Shown piece by piece: positions 37,436-48,473 of a DNA stretch of 64,000 nucleotides; position 1 is the stretch's first letter, and every line of letters starts with the position of its first letter. The DNA comes from Laetiporus sulphureus 93-53 (taxonomy: Eukaryota > Basidiomycota > Agaricomycetes > Polyporales > Laetiporaceae). The DNA lies in contig NW_024468534.1 in the NCBI RefSeq assembly GCF_001632365.1, positions 176,133 to 240,132 on the forward strand, given 5' to 3'. A program made the translations under genes and the position numbers. The notes under the pieces are model-generated. The model was not told the DNA's origin. It was given only the letters and a program-made list of their open reading frames with translations, and ran no database searches.

Positions 37436-39304
37436 TCAGCCTTCCTTGCTCGCGTTGAAGTACCCAGATCTCCGCCACAACTGGGCGTTGGCACCCCTAC
37501 CTGAACGCGCCAAGGCCCATCGGCGAATGAGCAATGCCGCTCCAAGCAGTGCGAAGAAGCCAAGGATGGTGCCGACTGCGATGCCCGCCTTCGCGCCGCC
37601 AGAGAGCCCATGCTTCGACGTAGACGTCGAAGGGCCGGATCCTGAGCCCGAGCCCGAGGATCCCGGACTCGACGACGAGTTCGAGTTCGCCGTTGGGTTC
37701 CCACCGAACGGCCACCAGTCTCCGCCGTCTGGAGGGAAGATGCACGTCAGGCCATCGCCATCGGTGATGTTCCGGAAGTTGGACTGCTCGCGCGAGTCGG
37801 AGACGAGACTGTGGTCGATGACAAACGGCGATGAGGTTGGGATGGTCTCATCGGTCGAGCAGTTAGGTCCGCGCCTGCCGATGAAAGTGGTGTTCCCGAT
37901 CAGAGTGTTCCCCTCGACGGTGAAGTTGTACGCGGAGGACATCGCGATCCCGTACCCAAACGCGCCCGTCAGCTGGTTGTTCAGCACTGTGCCCGATGAG
38001 CTGACGTTGTTGTAGTATTGGTTCCCGAACCAGGTGCGCGGGCCGATCGCGATGCCGATCCTGTGATGAGGGAGAACATCTCAGCGTACAATCGAAGTAG
38101 GAATGAGAAGACGTACTTGACGATGACATCATCTGCATTGGTGCCGTAAATTTCACCAGACGTCTCATTATTGGTCGCGAAACCTCCTAGGATGGTATTG
38201 TTTCGCACAATAGTGTTCGTGTAGTTTCCTTCCCACGGGTCGTAGTCCACCATGTTGATCCCGCCCAAGAGTGTGTTCTATAATTTCCGCTCAGCATCTG
38301 CCAGGCTATCTCGATGCTGATGAAAGCCTACATTTTCGATCCAAATTGTGTTGTTCTCCACAAGTGTGCCGGGAGACCCAAAAAGGACAATACCACCATC
38401 CTGAAGTTCTTTTAGGAATTCTGCGGATTATGGCCTTGTTTACAAGATCCTCACCGTCGGGTTGCGGACCATATTGTTGCGGACCACAGCATTCATGCAG
38501 CTGACGCTGATGCCGTCTGCCCACTGCTGGAACAGATCGGTACCGCACGGACCGATGTCGTTGTTTTGCACGGTATTGTTATCACACTTGAAAGTTCCCT
38601 CGGCGATGTGTAAACAAGACCAGCCCCGCGGATCAAATGAGTGAACGTATTCGATCAGCTGGCCGGAATTGTCTCCGCCCATCTCAATGTTTGCGTCACC
38701 GATGATTGCACTTCCATTCCCGCGCGTGCCATTGATCTGCATATGTAACGGCTAATGAGTTGTTGTCAACGGAAAGGATCGAACTACACTACCTGAATGT
38801 TGAGTAACTTGAGGTTGCTGCAGCCGGCACAATTGCCGTATATAGCGGTGGTATGTCCCGTACCGTTGAAGACGGGTCCGGACACAACGAGTGTTGCACG
38901 CTCGTCTCCTACCGGGTAGCCTACGGTGCTGATTTCCTGTCCCTCAGCATAGAAGATGATTGGTGCAGTGATGTAATATTCGGTGTTCGGGCATAGCGGC
39001 AGCCTATACCCGGGTCCAGATGAGTTGAGCAGCGTGTTCAACCGATCAGTCACAGTATTTTGCGGGTCGGCGGGTTCACAGTCCTCCCTGGCGAGCAGCC
39101 TTGGTGCGTCTCTGTTGAACGGTTATATTCGCATATAACACGCCTTTAAGGCGAAACATACCTCGCAAAGAGGCTGATGTCACGCATACCCATAACATGC
39201 CGCCTGTGGTGAAGTGTACTGCTTGGAAGCCGTGCAGACGCGCCTGTCGTCGACAACAAGACCGTAGCAGCTATCGTGAGGACTGAGAGGAAGTTTGGTA
39301 TCAT
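37436..39304 (-). CDS. Right-handed parallel beta-helix protein, type I membrane
   Basis: Signal peptide MIPNFLSVLTIAATVLLSTT, then a region of short Asn-rich repeats typical of parallel beta-helix (pectin-lyase-like) folds: NTVTDRLNTLLNSSGPGYRL, IIFYAEGQEISTVG, NLKLLNIQING, CDNNTVQNNDIGPCG, MNAVVRNNMVRNPTDGGIVL, NTIVRNNTILGGFATNNETS, NFTVEGNTLIGNTTFIG. A Gly/Ser linker follows, then one membrane helix (AKAGIAVGTILGFFALLGAA) and a short basic tail. Many N-glycosylation sequons. No catalytic Asp/Arg set of a pectinase could be pinned down, so it may be a surface carbohydrate-binding or inactive relative. Fungal proteins like this are usually uncharacterised. Five to seven exons. Confidence 0.88.
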
Positions 39305-42277
39305 CGTGGTGGTTGCCAGCAGGAAAGAATGAACAAGGAATCTTAAAGAGGCGAGCGAGTACAATGCGGTGTATGGCGAGAGGACGCCGTGAGGGAACGA
39401 GGAGGACGCTTGCCGGCGTCCGATATAAAAAGCAGGCAGGCGTGTTGCAGATAATAAATGCAGATAAATCGCCCTGGCACCTTGGCGGCAGCTCGGAGCG
39501 TTCTCCTCGCTTCCATCAGCCGCTTTCCTGCAGCCACCAACGCGCCATCTTAGTCGCTTACATACTAACCATTTGATGGACGACTCGACGCTTCCCTCCA
39601 GATCCACACGTCGTCCTCCACGTTCAATGCACACTAGGAACAATCTTGCGGTTCTTCCAAAGCCAAAGTTCTCAATCAAGTTTGCGGGGTAGGCATTTAA
39701 TCTGTGGCTTAATGATCTTCCCGTGTTTCAATTAACTCCGAACACGTTTTCAGGCTTTTGCCTGCAACAAGATCACAGAATGTGCGTAGTATTATGATGC
39801 CTCACGATGTCGTTCGCTGCTCTTTGGACTTCTGAGCCTACCTCAGCTGTTCATCTACGCTGTCTGCGACTTTCTTGTGGTGTGGCACCGTCCTCAGCTT
39901 TCGGGCACTCTTGGCCGTCCGGCAACAACCCGGCATGCTTCCTCTAGCCTCATGGAACGTCACTCTTCATCGAAGATGGACCCGAGTACTCCAAGTCAAT
40001 CGCTCTGGACTAGGTCGTCTGCTTTGGTGTGGCTTCGTACGCGTACATCTGGCTGTCGCATGATCCTCCTGCCTTCTGCGTCTGGAAAGGTTTGAACACT
40101 CCATTTACTTCGTCCTTCAGTATGACGCAGATCGCGCCAATGCCAAGTTTTCTTGCTATCGGCGTATCGGGAGTCTTTCATGAACGTTTCAAACATTGCA
40201 GACTGCTTTGCCAGTCGAGTACATGCGACGGTTGTTTTGCGCATTCGACAGGGATCCCCAGATATGAATCCGAGCATGCCACAGCCTCAAAATATCTCGC
40301 TCTGGTCTGTAGGGGAAGCATGCAACATCCAAGTCCGCTGAGGGGCTTCAGGTGCATGTATGCAACTATACACAGTCGAGTACCAGTTACTTCATCAAGT
40401 GGAAGCATATCTGACTCCAAACTGCTTAAACAATTCATGTGTCGGCCTTCCATCTCATTCTGTCATATTCTGATTCAATTCCATCCTCTTAGCCAGGTTC
40501 GCTGACACTAGATCGAAACTCACATTTGTACGTCGTCGTCAGCACAAAGAAATGCCGCTACGAGAGTCCGTAATATCAGAGACGTCTCCATATACGGAGT
40601 TGGGCACACGCGCGCTATGCCTCCGTGAGCCCGTACTGCTTCTAGCATACACATCGTTGAGCCTTTGCATTCCTGCAGATAGCTGGCTTCGTCTACATCC
40701 TGCATGACGTCTGATAGGTTGCATAGCACTGCAAGGATAGTGTCTGTCGGTGTATCGCAAGATGGCACAGGCCAGCGGATCGTCTTACTGCCGGTGGTTA
40801 CGATGAATGTCATCACAGATCGCGGATTTCTCTATCGAGCGAACTTGCGTCACTCAACTTCATCCGGTTGATCAGTTCAGTTCTCTTACTTTGAATACTC
40901 ATTGGCGACAGTCGGCGCGTCCAATGCGGCGACCCGGAGCGGCGTATCCGTCATGAGCATAGAAGCCGAGGCTGTGCTATGACAAGCGGTCATCTGGTAT
41001 GTCAGACTGCGCTTTGTCAGTACGTATAGAGCCAATTTCATCACGAGCGGACCTTGTCCTACCATTGACAGATGGATGTTGACTATCCGGCGTGAATGAG
41101 CGGGAAGGTTTGTGACGTTAATAAAGGTTGTTTAGTCTACTGAATGGTTCCTGTGCCGGCCGCGGGACTGAGCTTTCACCTGGAACAGATCGAAGCGTGC
41201 ATGGCGTACATTCGCTCATACCCGGTAGCGGCCCTGTGAGCAGCCTTTGACGTGGGATCTGGTAGGAGGATTTTGCTTGATGCAGCCCTGCAACGTACGT
41301 TCTTGCTCGGTATGGAGAAGCACATTACTCGGCAGCTTCGTGGCTGAATAATCGTCATGAAGCATCAGTGAGCCTTACTTTCCATCCTCCGACCGTTATT
41401 CGCGTCTGATGTCCATCAGCCTTCGCTCCTGATTGCTGCTTCGATAGGACGAGCCGGTTGTAGGCAATGTCCCACCAGCGGAGCTATGTCGCGCATTCAA
41501 CTAAGTTCGTACCCCAATCTCCTCTTGAATCTCGTACACAGCCGGCAGAGCGCCTCATGGCGCTTCGCTGAGAAGCTCCCTGACTGAGAATCATAGCATC
41601 ATCACGAATGGCACTTTGTCGAGCCAAAGGATTGGACGGGACCCCAGCGGTCCGCCGGTAAGCCCCATTCAGTTGAGGCTTGTGTAATTCCGTTTCAAAA
41701 GGTGGCTGTAGCCTGCCCGTATCTATAGCATGTGAGTTGCGAGCTTCATGCATGAACTGATGGGCTTAATAGCCCGCCCTGACCAAGTTGGGTTCGTTCT
41801 CATGCACATTAGGCACATGTAAATCCCTAGTGACATGATGCATCTCCCGTGAACTTCCCGTCGTTTTAGACTGGTCATATGCCGGCGGGCCTACATATGG
41901 GCCGAACGATCTGGGTCGCTGTGCGAATGCCTCCCACACGGTATTACCGGGATTCGCGTCTGAGCTTGCTCCTCTGGTAATTTGGAACCAGTTTGTAGGA
42001 AACTCCGCCCTTCGACAGGCGGTGTAGTCTCACCGCAATTAATGATTGATGGCTGCGTTATCGGTGTTGTTAGAGTGGAAGTAGCTGTGTTACTGAATGA
42101 GTAGAAGCTGATTAATCCTACACCATTGTGGCAGTGGCATCTTGATGCTAGTGCTGCCACCCCATGCGCCGCGATGGATGATGACATACAGTCATATACA
42201 CGTACACGACATGCAAAATCAGCTCTGCGACACCCTGCCCGTTCACATCACACCGTGCGGTCGCGAAATGATAGGTA
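39305..42277. other. 3-kb gap, mostly unassigned
   Basis: Between the beta-helix gene and IST3. A minus-strand candidate gene (separate entry) lies inside. On the plus strand a possible first exon begins at 39574 (MDDSTLPSRSTRRPPRSMHT), about 270 bp from the beta-helix start, ending at a GTAGGC donor with a good acceptor near 39753. After that I could not extend it convincingly. The rest shows no motif. Confidence 0.4.
40178..41065 (-). CDS. Candidate gene, unrecognised, possibly decayed or partial
   Basis: Three exons join in phase: the first from ATG at 41063-41065 (MVGQGPLVMKLALYVLTKRS ... VANEYS), ending at a GTAAGA donor near 40890; the second from about 40792 (KTIRWPVPSCDTPTDTILAV ... 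CADDDVQ), ending at GTGAGT; the third (LESDMLPLDEVTGTRLCIVA ... LQCLKRS) ending in TGA at 40178. Both introns have GT..AG ends and matching phase, which is why I list it. Upstream sequence to about 41500 also stays partly open, so the true 5' end may lie further left on the minus strand. One in-frame TAA there (about 41126) could mean a pseudogene. No domain recognised. GC-rich DNA gives misleading open frames, so confidence is low. Confidence 0.33.
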
Positions 42278-43510
42278 TCAATCGTAATCTGCACGTCTTC
42301 GTGATGCAGAGGTCCGGTCATGCCCATAGCTCTTGCCCTCGTCCGCTCCTTCGTACCGACCTGTCCCACGCCTGTCGTCCTGATACCTGTGCGCGGGCGA
42401 GCGAGATCTCGGTTCTCTGCTGTGAATGGAACGCCCGTCCCGCACGGGAGACCGCGTACGTGAACGGCTGCTTCGCCTTCTCGGTGGAGAATAGCGCATC
42501 CCGTGGTCATCCCTATCCCTATCGCGTCGTGGGGTTCTGCTTGGCGACTGGTTGGGGTGAGCAGGGGAGCGGCTGCCGTATCGGCGGTCACGGTCGCTGC
42601 GAGCGGGCGAGCTGTCTTTGCCGCCTAGAGAGGTGAGAAGTTCCTCCACAGCACGCACTCCTTCGGATTTTCCGAGCGCCTTCCGTGCTTTCTTTCGCTC
42701 CTTCCGTGCACGTCGCTCTTCTGGTGTCTCGTCCTTGTGCTTGCTCTTTGACTTGGGTTTTCTCGACTTCTTGAGAGCTTTCTCTTCTTTTCGCTTCGCT
42801 ACAAGATATTCGTACATTGGGTCTTCAAGGTCGATGGGAGGTCTCTCATCCGCGGATGATTCCGACTCGACATTCTCCTCTGACGGATCGAATGAAAACA
42901 GTGAGCGCATGAGAGCGTTGGAGGACGATGTGGAACGAACCCATGATTATCTCGGGTTTCGCGTTGAGGCTCTGCTCTTCCCGCTCCTGCCATTCACCTT
43001 CCTCTCCTTTGACCTTGGGCTGCTTGTAGTTCCTTACATGATCGACCCGCAAGGTCCTCTCTAGGACCTTGGCACCGTTCAGATTGTCTACAGCCAGGAT
43101 AGTCGAGCGCTGGTCCTCGTACATTAGGAAGCCAAAGCCCTTTGTCTTTCCCGTAATTTTATCGCGGGGAAGGTTGATGTCCATGACCTCTCCATACCTA
43201 GCCTGGCGGTGAGTATGAGAACAAGGCCACGAGAGGCGACTCACTGAGAGAATATAGTGATGACATCTCCTTCAGTCAGATCAGGATGGAGGCCACCCAC
43301 AAAGACGTATGCTGAGTCTATCGCACGGGAAGTTGTGAGTTACAGCGACAGACAGTCGTAGGCCGCATGCATACCCTTGTAGTCATCATGCCATGAACCA
43401 GTCGCGCCAAGCTCGAGTTCGCGCTCGTTGATCTTGTTGATTTCGCGCACAATGCTGCAGGCGTCGTTCAGCCATCGCGTCCTCGCGAGCCTTCAGACAA
43501 CTCACTTCAT
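42278..43510 (-). CDS. IST3: RNA-binding motif protein IST3/RBMX2 (RES complex, U2 snRNP)
   Basis: Component of the RES complex that helps pre-mRNA retention and activation of the spliceosome. Begins with a two-codon first exon (M-N split by a GTGAGT intron), then [26 protein letters not shown], and one RRM with RNP2 ([20 protein letters not shown]) and RNP1 ([20 protein letters not shown]), then [17 protein letters not shown]. The N-terminal [16 protein letters not shown] is diagnostic for IST3/RBMX2. The C-terminal half is Arg/Ser/Asp-rich (RS-like), longer than in yeast Ist3 and more like metazoan RBMX2. Four exons. Head-to-head with eIF3d. Confidence 0.93.
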
Positions 43511-43681
43511 GGCTTCAAGATGCTCTGAGAGAGTGCAGACCGTGGAATAATGGGCGTAAAGGAGGGAGTGTGATTGACCGTATACCAGCACGTGCACGAC
43601 GCGATCGAAGCATGGCAAATTTTGGCGCGCTCAACGTCGAGCAAGTCGCCTTCCGCTCGTCTCATACGTTGACCAGACACC
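43511..43681. promoter_or_regulatory. Divergent promoter of IST3 and eIF3d
   Basis: 171 bp between the two start codons. No TATA box is seen. Inferred from layout. Confidence 0.4.
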
Positions 43682-46132
43682 ATGTCCTCATTTTCGCTAC
43701 CTACTATCAACGACAATCCTGACGGCGGCTGGGGACCGTCCTCGTCCAACTTGCCCGCACAGTTCAAGTTCAGGGACATTCCTTACGCCCCGTACTCAAA
43801 ATCCGACAAGCTCGGTCGTTTTGCTGACTGGAACGATCTCGCAGGCGACGGCCGCCAGAACGTAGGCGTCCCGTCCGCTCAGGGCCCTTCTCGTGGTGGA
43901 GGGCCCGGACGAGGGAGGCGCGATGGCCAGCCGGCGTTTGGCAGTGGGACTGCCAGTGCTTTCGCTTACTTCCACGCCGAAGATGAGTCGAGCTTCTCAC
44001 TCGTGGATAACAAGGCTGGTGCAGCACGCAGAGGCGGTGCCCTCGGCAGAGGTCGGGCGACTGGGAGGGGAGGTTCTTTCCAGCGGGGGGGCTTCCAAAG
44101 AGGGCGTGGTGGGTTCATGGGAGGGCGTGGGGGTGGAGGCGGCCAACGCGGCGGACGAAGGGGCTGGAGAGACTGGGAGAAGGTGTGTCAGCATGTCAAG
44201 AGCTCAGAAGTATGGTCATTCATAGCAATTCTTTTCCAGAACAACCGTACTCGCGAGTCCTCCGTCGCCATCTCGCCTAACTGGTCAATGCTCGAAGAGA
44301 TCGAGTTCCACCGACTCGCCAAACTGCGACTAGAAGTCGACGAGCCTGAGGATTTGTAAGTGTTTTTCGAATTGTGATTGCACTACGTCTCTGAAACTCG
44401 TCAAGGGATTCATATGGACGTTTGTTCCCATATGACAAGACCTACGATCGTATTACGACGAAGTCCGAGAAACCGCTTCAATTGGTGGACCGCATCAAAT
44501 ATAACACTACTACATCTGACGATCCCGTTATCCAAGAGGTCCGTTATTCTTAGTATCTCATTATATGCGAAAGCGAATGCTAAGCGACAATCTTCTTTAA
44601 CAGTTGGCATCAAAAGATACTGCGACTGTGTACACCACGGATGTCATTCTCAGTGTTCTCATGTGCGCACCACGCTCCGTCTACCCATGGGATATTGTTA
44701 TCCTGCGCGAGGGCAACAAGCTCTTCTTTGACAAGCGTGACGGCGGACCATTTGATACCGTCACCGTTAACGAGAATGCGGCGGATCCCCCACAAGACCC
44801 ATCCACTGTTAACCCGAACAACCCGAATGAGAAGATTGTCGTTCCGGAGACGCCTTCCATCAACTCGGCGACGTCCCTATCCCTCGAAGCCACCTACATT
44901 AACCAGAACTTCGGCTTCCAATCCGTGATCGAGACCCCTCCTCCGCCGCCTGTAGACTTCCCTAAGCCGAACCCATTTTACGGCCCTGACGAGACGGAGC
45001 CTCTCGCGTCTTGCGGATACCGCTACCGTGTGTTCGACCTAGGCGTGACAGAGGACGAGGATGTCAAGCTCTGTGTGCGAACTGAGGTCGATGCCTATTT
45101 GCCAGGTCAAGGTAGCCCCCTCGCCGGCCAGGGGCTCGTCACCATTCGTGCGCTGAATGAGTTCGACCCTCGCGCGCAGGGTGCTGGTGGCGCACCGGAC
45201 TGGCGCTTGAAGCTCGACTCGCAGCGTGGAGCAGTCGTCGCCACAGAGATGAAGAATAATAGCTGCAAGCTCGCCAAGTGGACCGTGCAGAGTGTCATCG
45301 CCGGCGCAGACTTGCTGAAGATTGGGTGAGTCATCACTTTTCCCAAACGCCGTTCGCCCTGTATCTTCCCATGTCGAGCTTCGAGGTTGCACGGCTCCTT
45401 CGCTCGCCTTCTGACCCTATTTAGTTGGTGACAGTGGCTAATTAAATGCGCTCATTCCCGTATAGGTTCATCTCTCGCGTGAATCCCCGCGATAATACCC
45501 GACATGTTATTCTTAGCACGACCTCGACTCGTCCCATGGATTTCGCTGGTCAGCTGAATGTGTCTCTCGCAAATGGCTGGGGTATAGTCCGCACTGTCAC
45601 AGACATGTGCATGAAGCAGCCCGAGGGCAAATATGTCCTTGTGAAGGACCCGAATAGGGTAAGTTTCATTCCGCATGATCATCTGTCCGTGAGGTGTTGT
45701 GAGGTGTATATGAGCTGTTACCCGTTTCATCGACGGAAAACGGAACCACAAGCTGGTTAACATCTCTGCTCGGAGATTCAGTTGGTTCTCCGTCGACGCT
45801 TCACTCCGCCTACTCAGCGTCCCAGGTCGTAAGCTAGACCGGTCGGCGAGGATCCTGCGACGGGCGAGAGTCGTTCGGGTACCTCACACCCTGTCCATTT
45901 AGTTGGTGCATACCGGCTAGAGCGGGGACAGCCTCCTGTTCACATGCTGTTTTGCATTCGAAACACTTTGGCCATATCAACGTGACCCCGAACATTGGCT
46001 GACTCATTTCCGTTGATCCCACAGCCTGTGCTGCGACTCTACGCGGTACCTATGAATGCCTTTACCGGGGACGACGACGAAGATGAGAGTACGTTTGATG
46101 GAGAGGAGCCGGAGTTGGTTGCCGGCGCGTAA
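43682..46132 (+). CDS. EIF3D: Translation initiation factor eIF3 subunit D
   Basis: Subunit of eIF3 with 5'-cap-binding activity for selected mRNAs. Starts [20 protein letters not shown], then [20 protein letters not shown], then an RGG/GR-rich stretch ([18 protein letters not shown]), then [20 protein letters not shown], and the cap-binding region: [74 protein letters not shown]. It ends with the acidic tail [20 protein letters not shown]. Exon joins are consistent. The last intron (45659-46024, 366 nt) is several times longer than normal in this window. Family assignment is certain. Confidence 0.96.
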
Positions 46133-47170
46133 GCGGGATCGTCCTTGCCATTTGTATCACTAGCGTCGAGCGTTGCTTTCATCTATCCGAGATGAAGACC
46201 TGTTTATCCTGTGTGTGATCGACTGAGCTCGGGTCCACATGCTATGCTTGCAAAATGAATTGAGCTCCTTGTGAGAAGCAGTCGCTTGGGCAGCTGAAAC
46301 GATCAGACTCGCAACCATCATTGTTCGCATCATCGACTTTCCTCTTGCAGTATGACTGGATCTCTCTATTCTAGAGCTCCATATTTTTCCGATTGGTGTG
46401 ATACGTTCGCTATCGTGTTCTTAGATGCATCTCCCATCAAACGAGGCACGATCTCTGGGACAAGCACTCCACCAATGCCGCGGAAGCATTTTGAAAATTT
46501 GGATGAAATACGGAGGCAAACGTGTCTCAAGAGAATCACAGCGAGTTTCGGAGCGCGGGCTCATCTCAACATCAAAACAGAATGCCGGAAATACCATTTA
46601 TGAACTGGCGCAAATCAATGAGCCTTCAAGCTGTGCGCACCAGACCATGGATGGCTCGAGAGCCATTGCTCTCAGGCCGATGCACGGAAGAAACGCTCTC
46701 GGATCAGCTTTAGCGTCGGATTTACATCTCCTTTGACTGCGGTACGTGAAGTACCCGCCTTGCCGCTAGGTAGTGAGTGGCGGCCGGTAAGACCGGACCA
46801 TGAATTCGGAAACTTGTCTTGCAATACACCGAAAGCCAGGGGTAAATATGATCGCATTTCAGCTCGACGTGACATGATCGTTGCCAGATAAAGCGCATAC
46901 ATGCAAGGTGATAGCGTAGTGACTGCGACAGGCGTGGCATGTGAGATTGCAAGCCAATATATTGGCCTCCGATATCAACGTCACCTCCTCCAATCTGGCC
47001 TGTCATGGCGAGTTGAAACCTTTGGCCTCTAGACGGAATGTGCCGATCGCTGTAACAGGAATCGAGATACACAGATGGGCAGACGGAACTAGGTCTGTGA
47101 ACTAAAGAGAATTGCAGCCGCTGCCTCAACGGTAGGACTAGAACATGCACGTCAGCGGGTGTGGATATTT
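46133..47170. other. Convergent intergenic, no gene supported
   Basis: Lies between the ends of eIF3d and the UBAC2-like gene. Open frames of up to about 150 codons exist on the minus strand (46722-47186) but show no motif, no splice logic and unlikely composition. Confidence 0.4.
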
Positions 47171-48473
47171 TCACGAGAAGGACCATGCCGGACGCTCACA
47201 TGCCAGGCACGTCGTCCTGCGGAGGTGAAACGGCCTCTGACATGCGAACCTCACACCAAAACCAGTTACTCACCTCCGCTGCAATACATCGGTAACCACC
47301 TCCCGCGTGACACCTGGGAACATGCTCATCAACATCTGGATGTCAGACTCTCGCTGTGCTGCGGATGCTCCCCGCGCTCTGAAGGACTCTGCAGGATTTG
47401 TTGGAGCGCGCGGTCGGCGAGCCGTCGTGACGACCTCGTCCTCACCGAGCGTTGGCCGGTCTGTCCGGCGGCGAGATCTGGACTCAGGCAGGACACGGTT
47501 GCTCCGTCTGATTGGCCGTTCCTCACCCAGTAACGGAGCGATCCACTTTTGGGCAAATGTTTGGACTCTATTGACAGTGGGAGAGTGAGAATGAATGAAT
47601 GAATTGTACTATGCAATCCAGCTGACCGATGAGGTATCCGCCAGCTCTTCAGCTGCAAAAAGTCCGATCTATATAGATAACCGGACAGGAGGCCGAGCGC
47701 TGTAGGCAACAGACTTGCTGGAAAGCGTGTAATAGCAAGCTGTATAGAAGAGTCAGAAAACACGTCAGAAGAATGTAGCAAATTACATAATTGTTGACAA
47801 GGAATAGCTCACCTGTCCTGCCACCAAGTACACCCATATTTTGTCACTAAGATCAACGCCGAATATCTTCATTTGGTATGCTTGAGGTACGAGGCGTGCA
47901 TACTGATACAGGATGCTGAACATCATAGCAATTGGACCCGATGGGATGTCATTGAAAATTGCGCCGGTAGTACGGGATGCCTGGAGAACCAGAAGAGACA
48001 GAAATGTCGTGATTGTCGACGTGAGCATCGCCACGACAATGAAGGACTAGGTTCCGCACTTCAGCGGCCTATGACAGCTTGAATACCATCGCGAAGCTTA
48101 CTGAAAATTTGGCGCTTCCAAACGACCGCTCAATTTGGACGCCGACGTTGTACAGGAGCAGTTCAATCAAGAAGAGGTCGCTGGAATTTGCGCATGCGAC
48201 GTGATGAGCGAACAGCCGCCAATACTGTCCTCCTCCGCATCAACCCCTCGTGTTTCATTGTATAAATACTTCATACACTCACCTGATGGTATTTAGAAAT
48301 GTGCGGCACGATCTGAAGGTGCATGTAATGCTTGACATCGAAGATGCCCACTGCTATGGATGTCAAGGCGATGCCTATCATCAGGCCTATCGAGCTATCT
48401 CAGTGCCTTCTAACCACAGATCTGTTCTCAGGTAAGACTTTCCTTTTGAAACTGGTGCATTTTCAAGTGACAT
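47171..48473 (-). CDS. UBAC2/DSC2-like rhomboid-fold membrane protein with UBA domain
   Basis: Predicted ER or Golgi membrane adaptor in ubiquitin-dependent protein quality control; DSC2 acts in SREBP cleavage in fission yeast. Seen: MSLENAPVSKG, then LMIGIALTSIAVGIFDVKHY, a helix LLIELLLYNVGVQIERSFGS, then LTSTITTFLSLLVLQASRTT, IFNDIPSGPIAMMFSILYQY, LSDKIWVYLVAGQ, LLPTALGLLSGYLYRSDFLQ, a cytosolic linker, and a UBA start SDIQMLMSMFPGVTREVVTD. The expected third UBA helix is not clearly found: the last exon reads RTTCLACERPAWSFS, so the C-terminus may be mis-spliced or degenerate. The first intron as read begins GA, not GT. An alternative start is the internal Met of MIGIALTS. Confidence 0.82.

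Noticed and set aside
39945..40080. Plus-strand reading with stops (PHGTSLFIEDGPEYSKSIAL) as a decayed gene
   Set aside because: All three frames look equally plausible here, and the opposite strand has a better splice-consistent model nearby.
46722..47186. 154-codon minus-strand frame next to the UBAC2-like gene
   Set aside because: No domain, no splice sites, and it overlaps the 3' end of the UBAC2-like coding sequence in a different frame.
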